A DNA stretch of 16,541 bases from CAYVIB01 sp964451365 (lineage in GTDB: Bacteria; Pseudomonadota; Gammaproteobacteria; Pseudomonadales; Cellvibrionaceae): contig CAYVIB010000054.1 in NCBI GenBank assembly GCA_964451365.1, forward strand, positions 1-16,541, given 5' to 3'. The first letter of the stretch is position 1; each line of letters begins with the position of its first letter. Shown one piece after another: positions 1 through 6,802 of the stretch. Under the pieces are notes generated by a model. That model did no database searches. It worked only from the letters and a program-made list of their open reading frames with translations, and had not been told where the DNA came from. The translations under genes and the position numbers were made by a program.

Positions 1-46
1 CCAATTGGTTAAAAGCCAACTGCTCTACCAGCTGAGCTAACGACCC
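1..46 (-). tRNA. tRNA-Lys (anticodon TTT), 3' part cut off by the window edge
   Basis: Read on the minus strand, the first 46 bases of a tRNA are visible: a 7-nt acceptor strand GGGTCGT, a D stem GCTC/GAGC with an AGCTGGTA loop, an anticodon stem GTTGG/CCAAT and the anticodon loop CTTTTAA. The anticodon TTT (complement of plus positions 11-13) reads lysine codons. About 30 nt, holding the T arm and the 3' acceptor strand, lie outside the window. A tRNA-Lys directly after queC matches the order known in Pseudomonas-like genomes. Lysine tRNA is not a substrate for queuosine, so the closeness to queC/queE need not be functional. Confidence 0.93.
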
Positions 47-205
47 ATAAACTTGTTACTTCAGTATGACTTACCGCCTGTCGTACTGCCGGAAATGCGA
101 CAATCCTTTGATTCCGCACCGGTCCGGAAGAGGCGCATATGGTAATGATTTGGTTACAAAACTCAAGTAGTTTTTTGCCGTCCATGGCGGATAAATACGA
201 ATTTT
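47..205 (-). other. Intergenic stretch between queC and tRNA-Lys
   Basis: These 159 nt separate the queC stop from the tRNA 5' end. I looked for a terminator after queC and a promoter for the tRNA. The only small inverted repeat near queC (around 179-192) has a mismatch and is followed by A rather than T on the transcribed strand, so it is not a convincing terminator. A CATACT hexamer lies 20-odd nt before the tRNA, but without a good -35 partner. The tRNA may be transcribed by read-through from queC or from a weak promoter here. Confidence 0.4.
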
Positions 206-889
206 TTACTGATAACGCGTCGGATCCGCGATTCCCGCTTCCATAAAACCTTTTCGGCGCAGCTTGCAGCTGTCACAGCGCCCACAAGCCCGCCCTTTGG
301 GGTCCGCCTGATAACAACTGACGGTGGTGGAATAATCCACTCCCAAATCAGTGCCCAATTTGATGATTTCAGCCTTGCTCAACTTGATCAGCGGTGTCCG
401 GATCGACAAAGGGCTGCCCTCGACACCAACCTTGGTGGCCAAACGGGCCATTTTTTCAAAGGCTTCAATATACTCCGGTCGGCAGTCCGGGTAACCGGAA
501 TAATCGACAGCATTGACACCGATGAAAATAGTTTCCGCCATCAGTACCTCTGCCCAACCGAGCGCAATGGACAGGAAGATGGTATTGCGCGCGGGAACAT
601 AAGTGACCGGAATTCCGCCCGGTTCGTCCTCGGGAACGGAAATGGTGTCGTCAGTCAGCGCTGATCCGCCGATGGAACGCAGATCAAGCGAAACAACCTT
701 ATGCTGCCGTGCGCCCATCGCGTCCGATACCCGCTTTGCCGCCTCCAGTTCAATCCGGTGGCGCTGGCCGTAGTCAAAACTGAGGGTATAGCACTCGTAC
801 CCCTGGCTTTGAGCAATAGCGAGTACCGTGGTGGAATCCAGCCCCCCGGAAACGAGTACCACCGCACGTTTTGTTGATGCATCAGACAC
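206..889 (-). CDS. queC: 7-cyano-7-deazaguanine synthase (preQ0 synthase)
   Basis: QueC converts 7-carboxy-7-deazaguanine, the QueE product, to preQ0 using ATP and ammonia, in the cytoplasmic queuosine pathway. The 227-residue product has the PP-loop ATP pyrophosphatase motif SGGLDST at residues 14-20 and the C-terminal zinc site formed by Cys192, Cys202, Cys205 and Cys208. The length fits the family (E. coli QueC has 231). The frame is open upstream to 982, but the extra residues have no family match. A GTG at 889 gives a normal N-terminus and has a GGGGAG sequence 9 nt upstream, so I chose it. With this start the gene overlaps the end of queE by 8 nt, which suggests translational coupling of two consecutive pathway enzymes. 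Confidence 0.95.
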   Translation of the reverse strand: MSDASTKRAVVLVSGGLDSTTVLAIAQSQGYECYTLSFDYGQRHRIELEAAKRVSDAMGARQHKVVSLDLRSIGGSALTDDTISVPEDEPGGIPVTYVPARNTIFLSIALGWAEVLMAETIFIGVNAVDYSGYPDCRPEYIEAFEKMARLATKVGVEGSPLSIRTPLIKLSKAEIIKLGTDLGVDYSTTVSCYQADPKGRACGRCDSCKLRRKGFMEAGIADPTRYQ

Positions 890-1532
890 CCGGAACGTCT
901 CCCCATAGCTGTTTATGCAACTGCAACTGAAAGCGTACGTTGAGTCGGTCCGCCAGAATCCAACCGGCAAGATCCGCGGCACTCACCTGACCAAACGACG
1001 GCGAAAACAATACTTCCCCAACCCGGTTGCCCAGGTTCAACTCGTCCAATTTGAACTTCGCCCACTGATAGTCATCGCGATCACAGATGACGAACTTGAC
1101 CTGGTCCTTCTGCTTTAACAGCTCGATATTTTGATACCGATTTTTATCTGATTCTCCCGAGCCCGGTGTTTTCAGATCCATCACTATGCTAACCCGGTCA
1201 TCGACCTCTTCGATATCCATGGCGCCGCTGGTTTCAAGAGATACATTGTAGCCCCGTCCACACACCTCGGATAACAGCGGAAGACAGTCCGGTTGCGCCA
1301 GTGGTTCTCCGCCGGTAACACATACGTATCGGGCGCCGTATCGGTCGATCTCCTGGAGAATCTCTGAAAAGGTCTTCCTCTCACCACCGTGGAAAGCGTA
1401 TTCGGAATCACAATACCCGCAACGCAAGGGGCACCCTGTCAAGCGGACGAATACCGTCGGCAGCCCCACAGTGCGGGCTTCGCCCTGCAGGGAATAGAAT
1501 ATTTCTGTAATGCGAAGACTGCGTTCGGTCAT
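882..1532 (-). CDS. queE: 7-carboxy-7-deazaguanine synthase (radical SAM)
   Basis: QueE rearranges 6-carboxytetrahydropterin to 7-carboxy-7-deazaguanine, the step before QueC. The 216-residue protein starts with the family signature ITEIFYSLQGE (residues 8-18) and carries the cluster-binding Cys34-x3-Cys38-x2-Cys41 that holds the 4Fe-4S cluster and SAM. It also has the SAM-contacting GGEP at 74-77, and ends with HKQLWGD, typical of the proteobacterial form. The ATG at 1532 lacks a visible Shine-Dalgarno sequence, but the N-terminus aligns with the family. The gene lies 96 nt after cpoB, separated by a stem-loop at 1588-1614. No queD or queF is in the window. The family can be confused with other radical SAM activating enzymes, but the spacing of the cysteines and the queC neighbour make QueE clear. 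Confidence 0.95.
   Translation of the reverse strand: MTERSLRITEIFYSLQGEARTVGLPTVFVRLTGCPLRCGYCDSEYAFHGGERKTFSEILQEIDRYGARYVCVTGGEPLAQPDCLPLLSEVCGRGYNVSLETSGAMDIEEVDDRVSIVMDLKTPGSGESDKNRYQNIELLKQKDQVKFVICDRDDYQWAKFKLDELNLGNRVGEVLFSPSFGQVSAADLAGWILADRLNVRFQLQLHKQLWGDVPGV
899..904 (-). promoter_or_regulatory. Shine-Dalgarno sequence of queC inside the end of queE
   Basis: The minus strand reads GGGGAG here, 9 nt before the GTG at 889. It lies within the queE coding sequence and supports the GTG rather than the longer open frame as the queC start. Confidence 0.7.
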
Positions 1533-1587
1533 GAAGAGGTACGATTCAGGAGGAGCGGATCAGTTGCTTATTCTACCTGTAAAGCCA

Positions 1588-1614
1588 CTCTGGCGCTTAT
1601 TCCGGGCGCCAGAG
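1588..1614 (-). terminator. Perfect 9-bp stem-loop after cpoB, candidate terminator or attenuator
   Basis: Positions 1588-1596 and 1606-1614 are exact reverse complements (CTCTGGCGC/GCGCCAGAG) with a 9-nt loop. The stem begins 14 nt after the cpoB stop. On the minus strand it is followed only by TGGCTTTAC, so the T-tract is poor. It may be a partial terminator that lowers queE-queC expression relative to tol-pal, or an RNA-stabilising 3' stem. Confidence 0.5.
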
Positions 1615-1628
1615 CGATTCAGGAAGGA

Positions 1629-2417
1629 TTAGGACTGGAAATGGATATCGAGGTATTCCTGGGCGAGCTTTGCCGCGCTGCTACCGGATTGCGCCACTTC
1701 TTCCAGCAACTGCTTCGCCTGTGTCTTATCGCCGAGCATGTCATAGACCTTGCCCAACTTGAATTTGGCGTCCGGCGCTTTGGAGTGACTGGGAAAATCC
1801 TGCAACAGCTGAGCAAACCACTGGCGGGCCTTTTCCAGGTCATTTTCCTTCAGGTAGATTTCCCCCAACCAATATTGGGCGTTGGCGGCATATCTTCCTC
1901 GCGGGTACTGCGACAGGTGCTGGGACAATGCCTCGGTCGCCTTGGTGAAATTTCGCTTCTCCTCCGTGAAAATATATTCCATGGCTGTACGGTAACTTTG
2001 CAGCTCATCCTCCGGGGCCGGCGTACCGTCATTGGGTGCAGCCGAATCTGTCGGAGCGCCCACAGCCGGCGCTGAGCCGACGGCAGCTCCACCGTTGCGG
2101 CTGAGCTCACTTATCCTGCGATCCAAATCGAGATAATCGTCCAGACGCTGCTGCTTCAGCTTCTTGAGTTCGTGAGCCTGTTCTTCAACCTGCCCGCGCA
2201 ACTGCAGAATCTCCTGCTGCAGGACCTGTAGCTGATAATGAAGGTCCGCCACCTGATTCAGGGATGTCGAGGAGGATGCCTGACTTGAGGGTGACGAAGG
2301 TTGAACCGCATTTGAGCGGCTGGTAATGATCGGCCGGTCGACAACTTCAGCCTGGGAAAACACATTTGATGAAGCCGCCATCAAAACGATGGCGGCCAGA
2401 CCTGCTTTGTATTGCAT
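1629..2417 (-). CDS. cpoB: Cell division coordinator CpoB (YbgF), periplasmic Tol-Pal partner
   Basis: CpoB links the Tol machine to septal peptidoglycan synthesis by PBP1B during outer-membrane constriction. The 262-residue product has a signal peptide (about residues 1-22, ending SNVFSQA), a Gln/Leu-rich coiled coil at roughly 52-105 that trimerises in the family, a Pro/Ala/Ser/Gly-rich linker at 106-135, and a C-terminal TPR region (about 139-260) with repeats such as ANAQYWLGEIYLKENDLEKA and PDAKFKLGKVYDMLGDKTQA. It is the last gene of the tol-pal group, 85 nt after pal. The length and domain order match the E. coli protein (263 residues). Confidence 0.94.
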   Translation of the reverse strand: MQYKAGLAAIVLMAASSNVFSQAEVVDRPIITSRSNAVQPSSPSSQASSSTSLNQVADLHYQLQVLQQEILQLRGQVEEQAHELKKLKQQRLDDYLDLDRRISELSRNGGAAVGSAPAVGAPTDSAAPNDGTPAPEDELQSYRTAMEYIFTEEKRNFTKATEALSQHLSQYPRGRYAANAQYWLGEIYLKENDLEKARQWFAQLLQDFPSHSKAPDAKFKLGKVYDMLGDKTQAKQLLEEVAQSGSSAAKLAQEYLDIHFQS

Positions 2418-2452
2418 TGTTAAATCTTTACTTGGCGATTAACGTGGATGGT

Positions 2453-2476
2453 GAGCGGGTATTGTAAACACCGCTC
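2453..2476 (-). other. Stem-loop between pal and cpoB
   Basis: GAGCGG (2453-2458) and CCGCTC (2471-2476) form a perfect 6-bp stem around a 12-nt loop in the 85-nt gap between the pal stop and the cpoB start. No T-tract follows on the minus strand, so termination is unlikely. It could protect the upstream pal message from 3' decay. The stem is short, so a chance origin is possible. Confidence 0.3.
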
Positions 2477-2502
2477 GTTATCCCGTCACTATCAACCGCC
2501 AG

Positions 2503-2991
2503 TTATTTCAGCTCTACCCGGCGGTTTTGGGACCACGCTTGCTCGCTGCTGCCCATGGAAGCGGGGCGCTCTTCGCCATAGCTGACGGTTTCAATCAGGT
2601 AACTGTCTACGCCTTGAAGTACCAAAAAGTCGCGTACCGCGTTTGCTCGACGCTCGCCCAAGGCCATGTTGTATTCACGGGTTCCACGCTCGTCCGCATG
2701 TCCTTCCAGGCGAACGGAACGGGGAGAGGCTTTGAGCGCTTCAGCGTGGATTTGCAGTGCCTGACGGGCTTCCGGCTTCAGGATGGACTGGTCGAAGTCG
2801 AAGTAGAAAGTGGTAGCGACGCCGGTCAAATCCGGACCCTCATCGACATCCTCGTCCACCGCGGGCTCGGTTACCGGTTCTTCATAAGTGGTTTCTTCCG
2901 TTTCCGGCTCTTCGGTGGTTTGCGATGCGCAACCGGCCAGAAAAGCCAGCAATACAAATACTGAAAGAAAAGTTTTCAAAGCGTTAGTCAT
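2503..2991 (-). CDS. pal: Peptidoglycan-associated lipoprotein Pal
   Basis: Pal anchors the outer membrane to peptidoglycan and is recruited to the septum by TolB and the TolQRA motor. I place the start at the ATG at 2991, which has GGGAGTG upstream and gives a proper lipoprotein signal. The hydrophobic stretch FLSVFVLLAF is followed by the lipobox LAGC, with Cys21 as the lipidated first mature residue. The frame extends upstream to 3042 but adds a non-signal-like N-terminus. A Glu/Thr/Pro-rich tether at 25-55 precedes the OmpA-like domain (about 58-162), with GHADERGTREYN at 98-109 and the following ERR, which bind meso-diaminopimelate. It has 162 residues. It lies 72 nt after tolB. Confidence 0.96.
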   Translation of the reverse strand: MTNALKTFLSVFVLLAFLAGCASQTTEEPETEETTYEEPVTEPAVDEDVDEGPDLTGVATTFYFDFDQSILKPEARQALQIHAEALKASPRSVRLEGHADERGTREYNMALGERRANAVRDFLVLQGVDSYLIETVSYGEERPASMGSSEQAWSQNRRVELK

Positions 2992-3063
2992 TTTTATCAC
3001 TCCCAAGTTGCAAAAAAAATGTGTGGCAACCGGCCCAATCATTTATATGACCAGAAAGAATTT

Positions 3064-4353
3064 CTAATCACCAAATGAAGACCAGGCAGGTTCCCGCACG
3101 TTACCTTGTTTCGAGGGTAGTCGAAACTTCACCCCAGCATCTATCGAAACCGCAGCTAACACGCCCTTATTGTTGTGCTGAGTTGCGTACAACAGCATGG
3201 CGCCATTAGGCGCTATACTAGGTGATTCGTCAAGCCATGTCTCGGTTAAAATGCGCATGTCTCCGGACGCAATATCCTGCCATGCGATGTGAAACACACC
3301 ATTTTCCCGGTGAACCATTATTAAGCTTTTTCCATCGGGAGAAACACGCGGCCTGGCGTTGTAATCGCCTTCAAAGGTTAAGCGTTCTACACGGCCAGAT
3401 GCAAGTCCCACTTGGTAGATTTGCGGATTACCACCGCGATTTGACGTGAAAATTATCCCTTTGCCGTCGGCGGTCCAATTCGCCTCGGTGTCGATGACGG
3501 CTTCACTTGTGTGAGTCACGCGCGTGAGTTTTCTCGTGGCAATTTCGAGAATATAGATTTCCGGGTTGCCGTCCTTGGAAAGCGTCAACGCCAGCTTGCT
3601 GTCATCCGGCGACCACGCGGGAGCGCCATTCAGGCCTTTGAAATTCGTTAGCTGCTCCCGCTGGCCGGTCGTGATGTTTTGCCGGTAAATTGCGGGCCGG
3701 GAACTTTCGAAGGAGACGTAAGCCACATGTGACAGATCGTTGGACCAGGCGGGCGATAGAATCGGCTCACTGGAAGAAAAGAGTATTTGCGCCCGGGCGC
3801 CATCGGCATCGGCCTTAACCAGCCGGTATCGTCCCGGTCCCGGACGCAACAGGTCCTCGATATAGATAATCTTGGTGGAGAAGGCACCCCGGATACCCGT
3901 GATAGCTTCGTATACGTCGTCACTGACTCTGTGCGCCAGGTCGCGCAGGCCATTGTGGCTGGCGTTTATTGATTTACCGAGAATCCGGCGCTGCCCCAGA
4001 ACATCATACAGCTCATATTCAAGCACATACCTATCCGGCCCCTGCTGCAGATTACCGATCACCAGATAAGAAGCGCCGAGAATGCGCCAGTCGCGATAGA
4101 CGACCTGCGCCTGGTTGGTCGGCAATGAAAACATGTCCGAGCGCGGTATCGGCCTGAACAGGCCGCTTCGCTGCAGATCCGCCGCGACAATATCGGGAAT
4201 ATTTTCCGGCGCGGTGGCACTGGCACCACCAAAGGGTACAATGGCTATGGGCGTGGGGTTATCGACACCCTTGGTAATTTCGATGGTGAGTTCGGCGTGC
4301 GCAACTGACAGTATCAGCGTAAAAAAAGCACCAATAAACAATTTCACTTTCAC
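3064..4353 (-). CDS. tolB: Tol-Pal system periplasmic beta-propeller protein TolB
   Basis: TolB binds Pal and TolA in the periplasm and controls whether Pal is free to hold peptidoglycan. The 429-residue protein has a signal peptide (residues 1-20, ending SVAHA) followed by the mature N-terminus ELTIEITKGVDNP, which carries the TolA-binding region. It then has an alpha/beta domain (about 30-165) and a six-bladed beta-propeller with repeated blade motifs such as APAWSPDDSKLAL, ANWTADGKGIIFTSNRGGNP and RPRVSPDGKSLI. The start is GTG and overlaps the tolA stop in the four bases GTGA, so translation is probably coupled to tolA. The stop is TAG. Length and blade motifs are typical. Confidence 0.96.
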   Translation of the reverse strand: MKVKLFIGAFFTLILSVAHAELTIEITKGVDNPTPIAIVPFGGASATAPENIPDIVAADLQRSGLFRPIPRSDMFSLPTNQAQVVYRDWRILGASYLVIGNLQQGPDRYVLEYELYDVLGQRRILGKSINASHNGLRDLAHRVSDDVYEAITGIRGAFSTKIIYIEDLLRPGPGRYRLVKADADGARAQILFSSSEPILSPAWSNDLSHVAYVSFESSRPAIYRQNITTGQREQLTNFKGLNGAPAWSPDDSKLALTLSKDGNPEIYILEIATRKLTRVTHTSEAVIDTEANWTADGKGIIFTSNRGGNPQIYQVGLASGRVERLTFEGDYNARPRVSPDGKSLIMVHRENGVFHIAWQDIASGDMRILTETWLDESPSIAPNGAMLLYATQHNNKGVLAAVSIDAGVKFRLPSKQGNVREPAWSSFGD

Positions 4354-5210
4354 TGTCTCAAATCCTGTGGGTTAAAGATCAATCGCAATTCTCGATAATA
4401 GCGTTCGAAAACTTCCGGCGGCATTTCCTGGATTTCAGGGAAGCGTTCGACTTTTTTAACCGCTTGAACCGCGGAGCGGTCAAACGCCGCATTGCCGCTG
4501 CTTTTTATTACATCCACGTTAACCACCTGCCCGGTGGGAACCAGCCGGATAAACAGCTCGCATTGCATTCCCGTTCTGGCCGAGGGTGGCCGGCTCCAGT
4601 TTCGCTCTATCCGCTGGCTAATCAACGCGACATAGCTTTGCGCTTCCGTCGCGTAGGTATCCTCCAGCAACTGCCCCTGCTCTTCAAGTAACGCCTGCTC
4701 GAATTCCCGCTGCAACCGTTGTTGCCGTTGTTCCTCTTTTTTGACTTGTTCAAGCCTTTCCGCTTCGGCAGCTTTTANNNNNNNNNNNNNNNNNNNNNNN
4801 NNNNNNNNNNNNNNNNNNNNNNNNNNNNNNNNNNNNNNNNNNNNNNNNNNNNNNNNNNNNNNNNNNNNNNNNNNNNNTTCCTGTTGCCGTTTCCTCTCGG
4901 CTTCCGCTTTTTTTTGTGCTTCGGCCTGCTGGCGTTTAACTTCAGCCTGACGTTTTTGCTCAGCCGCCCTTCGCTGTCTTTCCTGTTCTTGCCGCTGTGC
5001 GGTTAAATCGATTTTTTTCGGCTGGGTTTGCGTCGCAATCTTTTTGGTTTTCGGTTTTAGTTCCACCAGCTTCGCTTCAACATAGCGCGGCATGATAACA
5101 GTTTTAGGTTTGGAATGGCCTTCCCAATTGAAAAACATTAGTGACACAATTCCCGCATGCAACGCCAGGCTCACGAAAACGGGAAACGCAACATCGCGCA
5201 ACCAATTCAT
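4350..5210 (-). CDS. tolA: Tol-Pal system inner-membrane protein TolA (contains an assembly gap)
   Basis: TolA spans the periplasm and transmits the energy of the TolQR motor to TolB/Pal. Domain I is a single membrane anchor (about residues 8-28, FPVFVSLALHAGIVSLMFF). Domain II is a long Lys/Glu/Gln/Ala/Arg-rich helix from about residue 55, interrupted at residues 112-145 by unknown bases. Domain III (about 190-286) contains YVALISQRIERNW, GMQCELFIRLVPTGQV and SSGNAAFDRSAVQAVKKVERFP, the TolB/Pal-binding and phage/colicin-receptor fold. Both flanks of the gap are in the same frame and have the right composition, so the gene is not broken, but the true length of domain II is unknown. The ATG overlaps the tolR stop (ATGA). 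Confidence 0.94.
   Translation of the reverse strand: MNWLRDVAFPVFVSLALHAGIVSLMFFNWEGHSKPKTVIMPRYVEAKLVELKPKTKKIATQTQPKKIDLTAQRQEQERQRRAAEQKRQAEVKRQQAEAQKKAEAERKRQQEXXXXXXXXXXXXXXXXXXXXXXXXXXXXXXXXXXKAAEAERLEQVKKEEQRQQRLQREFEQALLEEQGQLLEDTYATEAQSYVALISQRIERNWSRPPSARTGMQCELFIRLVPTGQVVNVDVIKSSGNAAFDRSAVQAVKKVERFPEIQEMPPEVFERYYRELRLIFNPQDLRQ
4778..4877. other. Assembly gap of exactly 100 N within tolA
   Basis: A run of 100 unknown bases lies in the charged helical repeat of tolA. A round 100 is the usual placeholder for a gap of unknown size. With two flanking real bases it spans 34 whole codons, so the frame continues, but this may be luck. Low-complexity repeats of this kind are prone to assembly collapse. 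Nothing can be said about the sequence inside. Confidence 0.99.
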
Positions 5211-5632
5211 AATTCACGCGGTGGTTCGGTAACAAGTCCCACCGAGGGAGCGCCGGCTCCCTGCAGGTCGGACATCAGACTGACGACAACGCCATACTCC
5301 ACTTTGGTATCACCCCACACCAGTACCGGCGTGTTCGGCTTTTGTCGCAGTATCTTGCTGACAATATCGATGATTTCCGGCAACGGCCGCTGGCTTTCGG
5401 GCTGCTCACCCAGATTTAGATAGTAGGTACCGTCGGTTTTAACCGATACGATAATCGGTTCATCATCCTTATTTTCCAGCGGAACTGAAGGCGCCTGCGG
5501 TAGATCCACCTTGACTCCCTGCATCAACAGCGGCGCCGTCACCATAAATATGATGAGCAGCACCAGCATTATGTCGATATAAGGTACAACGTTTATCTCC
5601 GCCAATCGCTTGAATTTCTTTTTACCTGCCAT
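5207..5632 (-). CDS. tolR: Tol-Pal system protein TolR (ExbD family)
   Basis: TolR is the bitopic stator partner of TolQ in the proton-driven motor of the inner membrane. The 141-residue product has the conserved INVVPYIDIMLVLLIIFMV segment (residues 13-31), with Asp20 in the single membrane helix as the proton-carrying residue, equivalent to Asp23 of E. coli. The periplasmic domain follows (about 45-141). The start is ATG at 5632, 13 nt after tolQ, and the stop overlaps the tolA start. ExbD proteins look similar, but the gene order and the tolA neighbour fix the assignment. Confidence 0.96.
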   Translation of the reverse strand: MAGKKKFKRLAEINVVPYIDIMLVLLIIFMVTAPLLMQGVKVDLPQAPSVPLENKDDEPIIVSVKTDGTYYLNLGEQPESQRPLPEIIDIVSKILRQKPNTPVLVWGDTKVEYGVVVSLMSDLQGAGAPSVGLVTEPPREL

Positions 5633-5645
5633 CGGGTCGCGCTAC

Positions 5646-6329
5646 CTATTCCTGTTTGCTGTGAACTTGTCGATGCAGGATTGCGGAAAATTCCTCCGCA
5701 AACGTTTCATACTTACCTACAAGGCTTTCCGCCCGGGCGGAAAAGCGATTGTAGGCCAACACCGCCGGTATTGCCGCAAAAAGGCCCATGGCGGTCGCCA
5801 CCAGCGCCTCTGAAATACCCGGCGCTACCGTTGCCAGGGTGGCTTGCTGGACGTTGGCCAGCCCACGAAAGGAATTCATAATTCCCCATACCGTACCGAA
5901 CAGGCCAATATAAGGGCTGACGGAAGCGACGCTGGCCAGGAAAGGCAAATGCGTTTCCAGCTTGTCCTCCTCCCTCGCCAGGGCCACGCGCATGGCACGC
6001 TGCGTCCCTTCCATAATTGCATCCGGGTCCTTGCTGACCTGCTGGCGCAGTCGGCTGAACTCCTTGAAGCCCGCGCGAAAAATATTTTCCACTCCATTAG
6101 TAGAGCTTTTGCCGTTACCCTGACGATAAAGCTGGGTCAGGTCGATGCCGGACCAGAATTGTTTTTCAAACGAATCAAAAGCGGATTTTGCCCGCTGCTG
6201 GAAAATACCTCGTTGAATAATCATGACCCAGGAGATAATCGAAGCCGTAAACAACAAAGCCATCACCACTTGTACCAAAAAGCTGGCATTGGCAATCAAA
6301 TGCCATATCGACAATGGTTCCTGATTCAT
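5646..6329 (-). CDS. tolQ: Tol-Pal system protein TolQ (MotA/ExbB family)
   Basis: TolQ forms the proton channel complex with TolR that energises TolA. The 227-residue protein has three hydrophobic segments, at about residues 15-37, 130-152 and 170-195, with the family motifs HLPFLASVASVSPYIGLFGT (127-146) and PGISEALVATAMGLFAAIPA (170-189). The large cytoplasmic loop lies between the first two. The ATG at 6329 shares its A with the TAA stop of ybgC, and a GGGGAG ribosome binding site at 6339-6344 lies inside ybgC, 9 nt before the start. This supports coupled translation. The stop is TAG. Confidence 0.96.
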   Translation of the reverse strand: MNQEPLSIWHLIANASFLVQVVMALLFTASIISWVMIIQRGIFQQRAKSAFDSFEKQFWSGIDLTQLYRQGNGKSSTNGVENIFRAGFKEFSRLRQQVSKDPDAIMEGTQRAMRVALAREEDKLETHLPFLASVASVSPYIGLFGTVWGIMNSFRGLANVQQATLATVAPGISEALVATAMGLFAAIPAVLAYNRFSARAESLVGKYETFAEEFSAILHRQVHSKQE

Positions 6330-6745
6330 TAAACAGTGCTCCCCATATAATGATTGAACGAGCGGCGTACCCCCTCGGGCAGGGCGCTCGGTTTTAATTG
6401 TTCTTGGTCCACGCAGGCAACTTTGATTTCGGCTTCACACAGGCAGTCGCTATTGCGGAAAACTCTTTGTTGGAAAACCAGATAGGTTCGTGCAAATTTT
6501 TCCACTTCCGCGGTGACTTTTAACTCATCGTCCAGTCTGGCGGGAGACAGGTATTTTACATTGGCCGAGGCAACCACCAATAATAAGCCATCGCTTATTG
6601 TTGCGGGCTTGGTGAAGCCTAAAACGCGAAACAGTTCCGTTCTCGCCCGCTCCATGTATTTTAGGTAATTGCAATAAAAGACGATGCCACCCGCATCTGT
6701 GTCCTCGATATAGACACGTATTGGCAGAAAAAATTCTTTTTTCAA
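6329..6745 (-). CDS. ybgC: Tol-Pal-associated acyl-CoA thioesterase YbgC
   Basis: YbgC is a small hotdog-fold thioesterase encoded at the head of tol-pal operons. It hydrolyses acyl-CoA in the cytoplasm and has been linked to phospholipid metabolism at the inner membrane. The 138-residue product carries the 4HBT signature RVYIEDTDAGGIVFYCNYLK (residues 10-29), with Asp17 as the expected catalytic acid, followed by YMERARTELF. The start is TTG: no ATG or GTG gives a family-like N-terminus, and GGAG lies 7 nt upstream of the TTG. It overlaps tolQ by one base and follows ruvB after a short AT-rich gap. Confidence 0.94.
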   Translation of the reverse strand: MKKEFFLPIRVYIEDTDAGGIVFYCNYLKYMERARTELFRVLGFTKPATISDGLLLVVASANVKYLSPARLDDELKVTAEVEKFARTYLVFQQRVFRNSDCLCEAEIKVACVDQEQLKPSALPEGVRRSFNHYMGSTV

Positions 6746-6802
6746 AATCAGGCTCCGGATTCCAGTGTATTCCGTGCAGACTTATAGATATTAATGAATC
6801 AA
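6746..6802 (-). promoter_or_regulatory. AT-rich ruvB-ybgC gap, possible tol operon promoter
   Basis: The 57 nt between the ruvB stop and ybgC are distinctly AT-rich in their right half. A TATAAG hexamer on the minus strand (6781-6786) resembles a -10 box. I find no matching -35 hexamer at the right distance, so this is weak. In other Gammaproteobacteria a tol promoter lies ahead of ybgC, which makes a site here plausible. Confidence 0.2.
6753..6756 (-). promoter_or_regulatory. Shine-Dalgarno sequence supporting the TTG start of ybgC
   Basis: The minus strand reads GGAG here, with 7 nt to the TTG at 6745. It is the only good ribosome binding site near the family-like N-terminus MKKEFFLPIRVY and decides the start. 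Confidence 0.65.

Noticed and set aside
1..46. tRNA-Lys as an integration site for a mobile element
   Set aside because: Only its 5' part is in the window; no integrase or direct repeat of the tRNA end is visible.
890..982. N-terminal extension of QueC (frame open to 982)
   Set aside because: The extension has no family counterpart, lies inside queE, and the GTG at 889 has a good ribosome binding site.
1533..1628. preQ1 riboswitch ahead of queE-queC
   Set aside because: The only structure is a simple 9-bp hairpin. I see no small A-rich-tailed pseudoknot near a ribosome binding site as in preQ1 switches.
1389..2075. 228-codon open frame on the plus strand across the queE-cpoB junction
   Set aside because: It runs antisense to both genes, and its translation has no recognisable motif.
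2992..3042. Longer Pal starting at 3042
   Set aside because: It would put 17 residues ahead of the lipoprotein signal peptide; the ATG at 2991 has a ribosome binding site and a proper lipobox distance.
4778..4877. tolA as a pseudogene
   Set aside because: Both sides of the N-run are in frame and typical of TolA, so the break is in the assembly, not in the gene.
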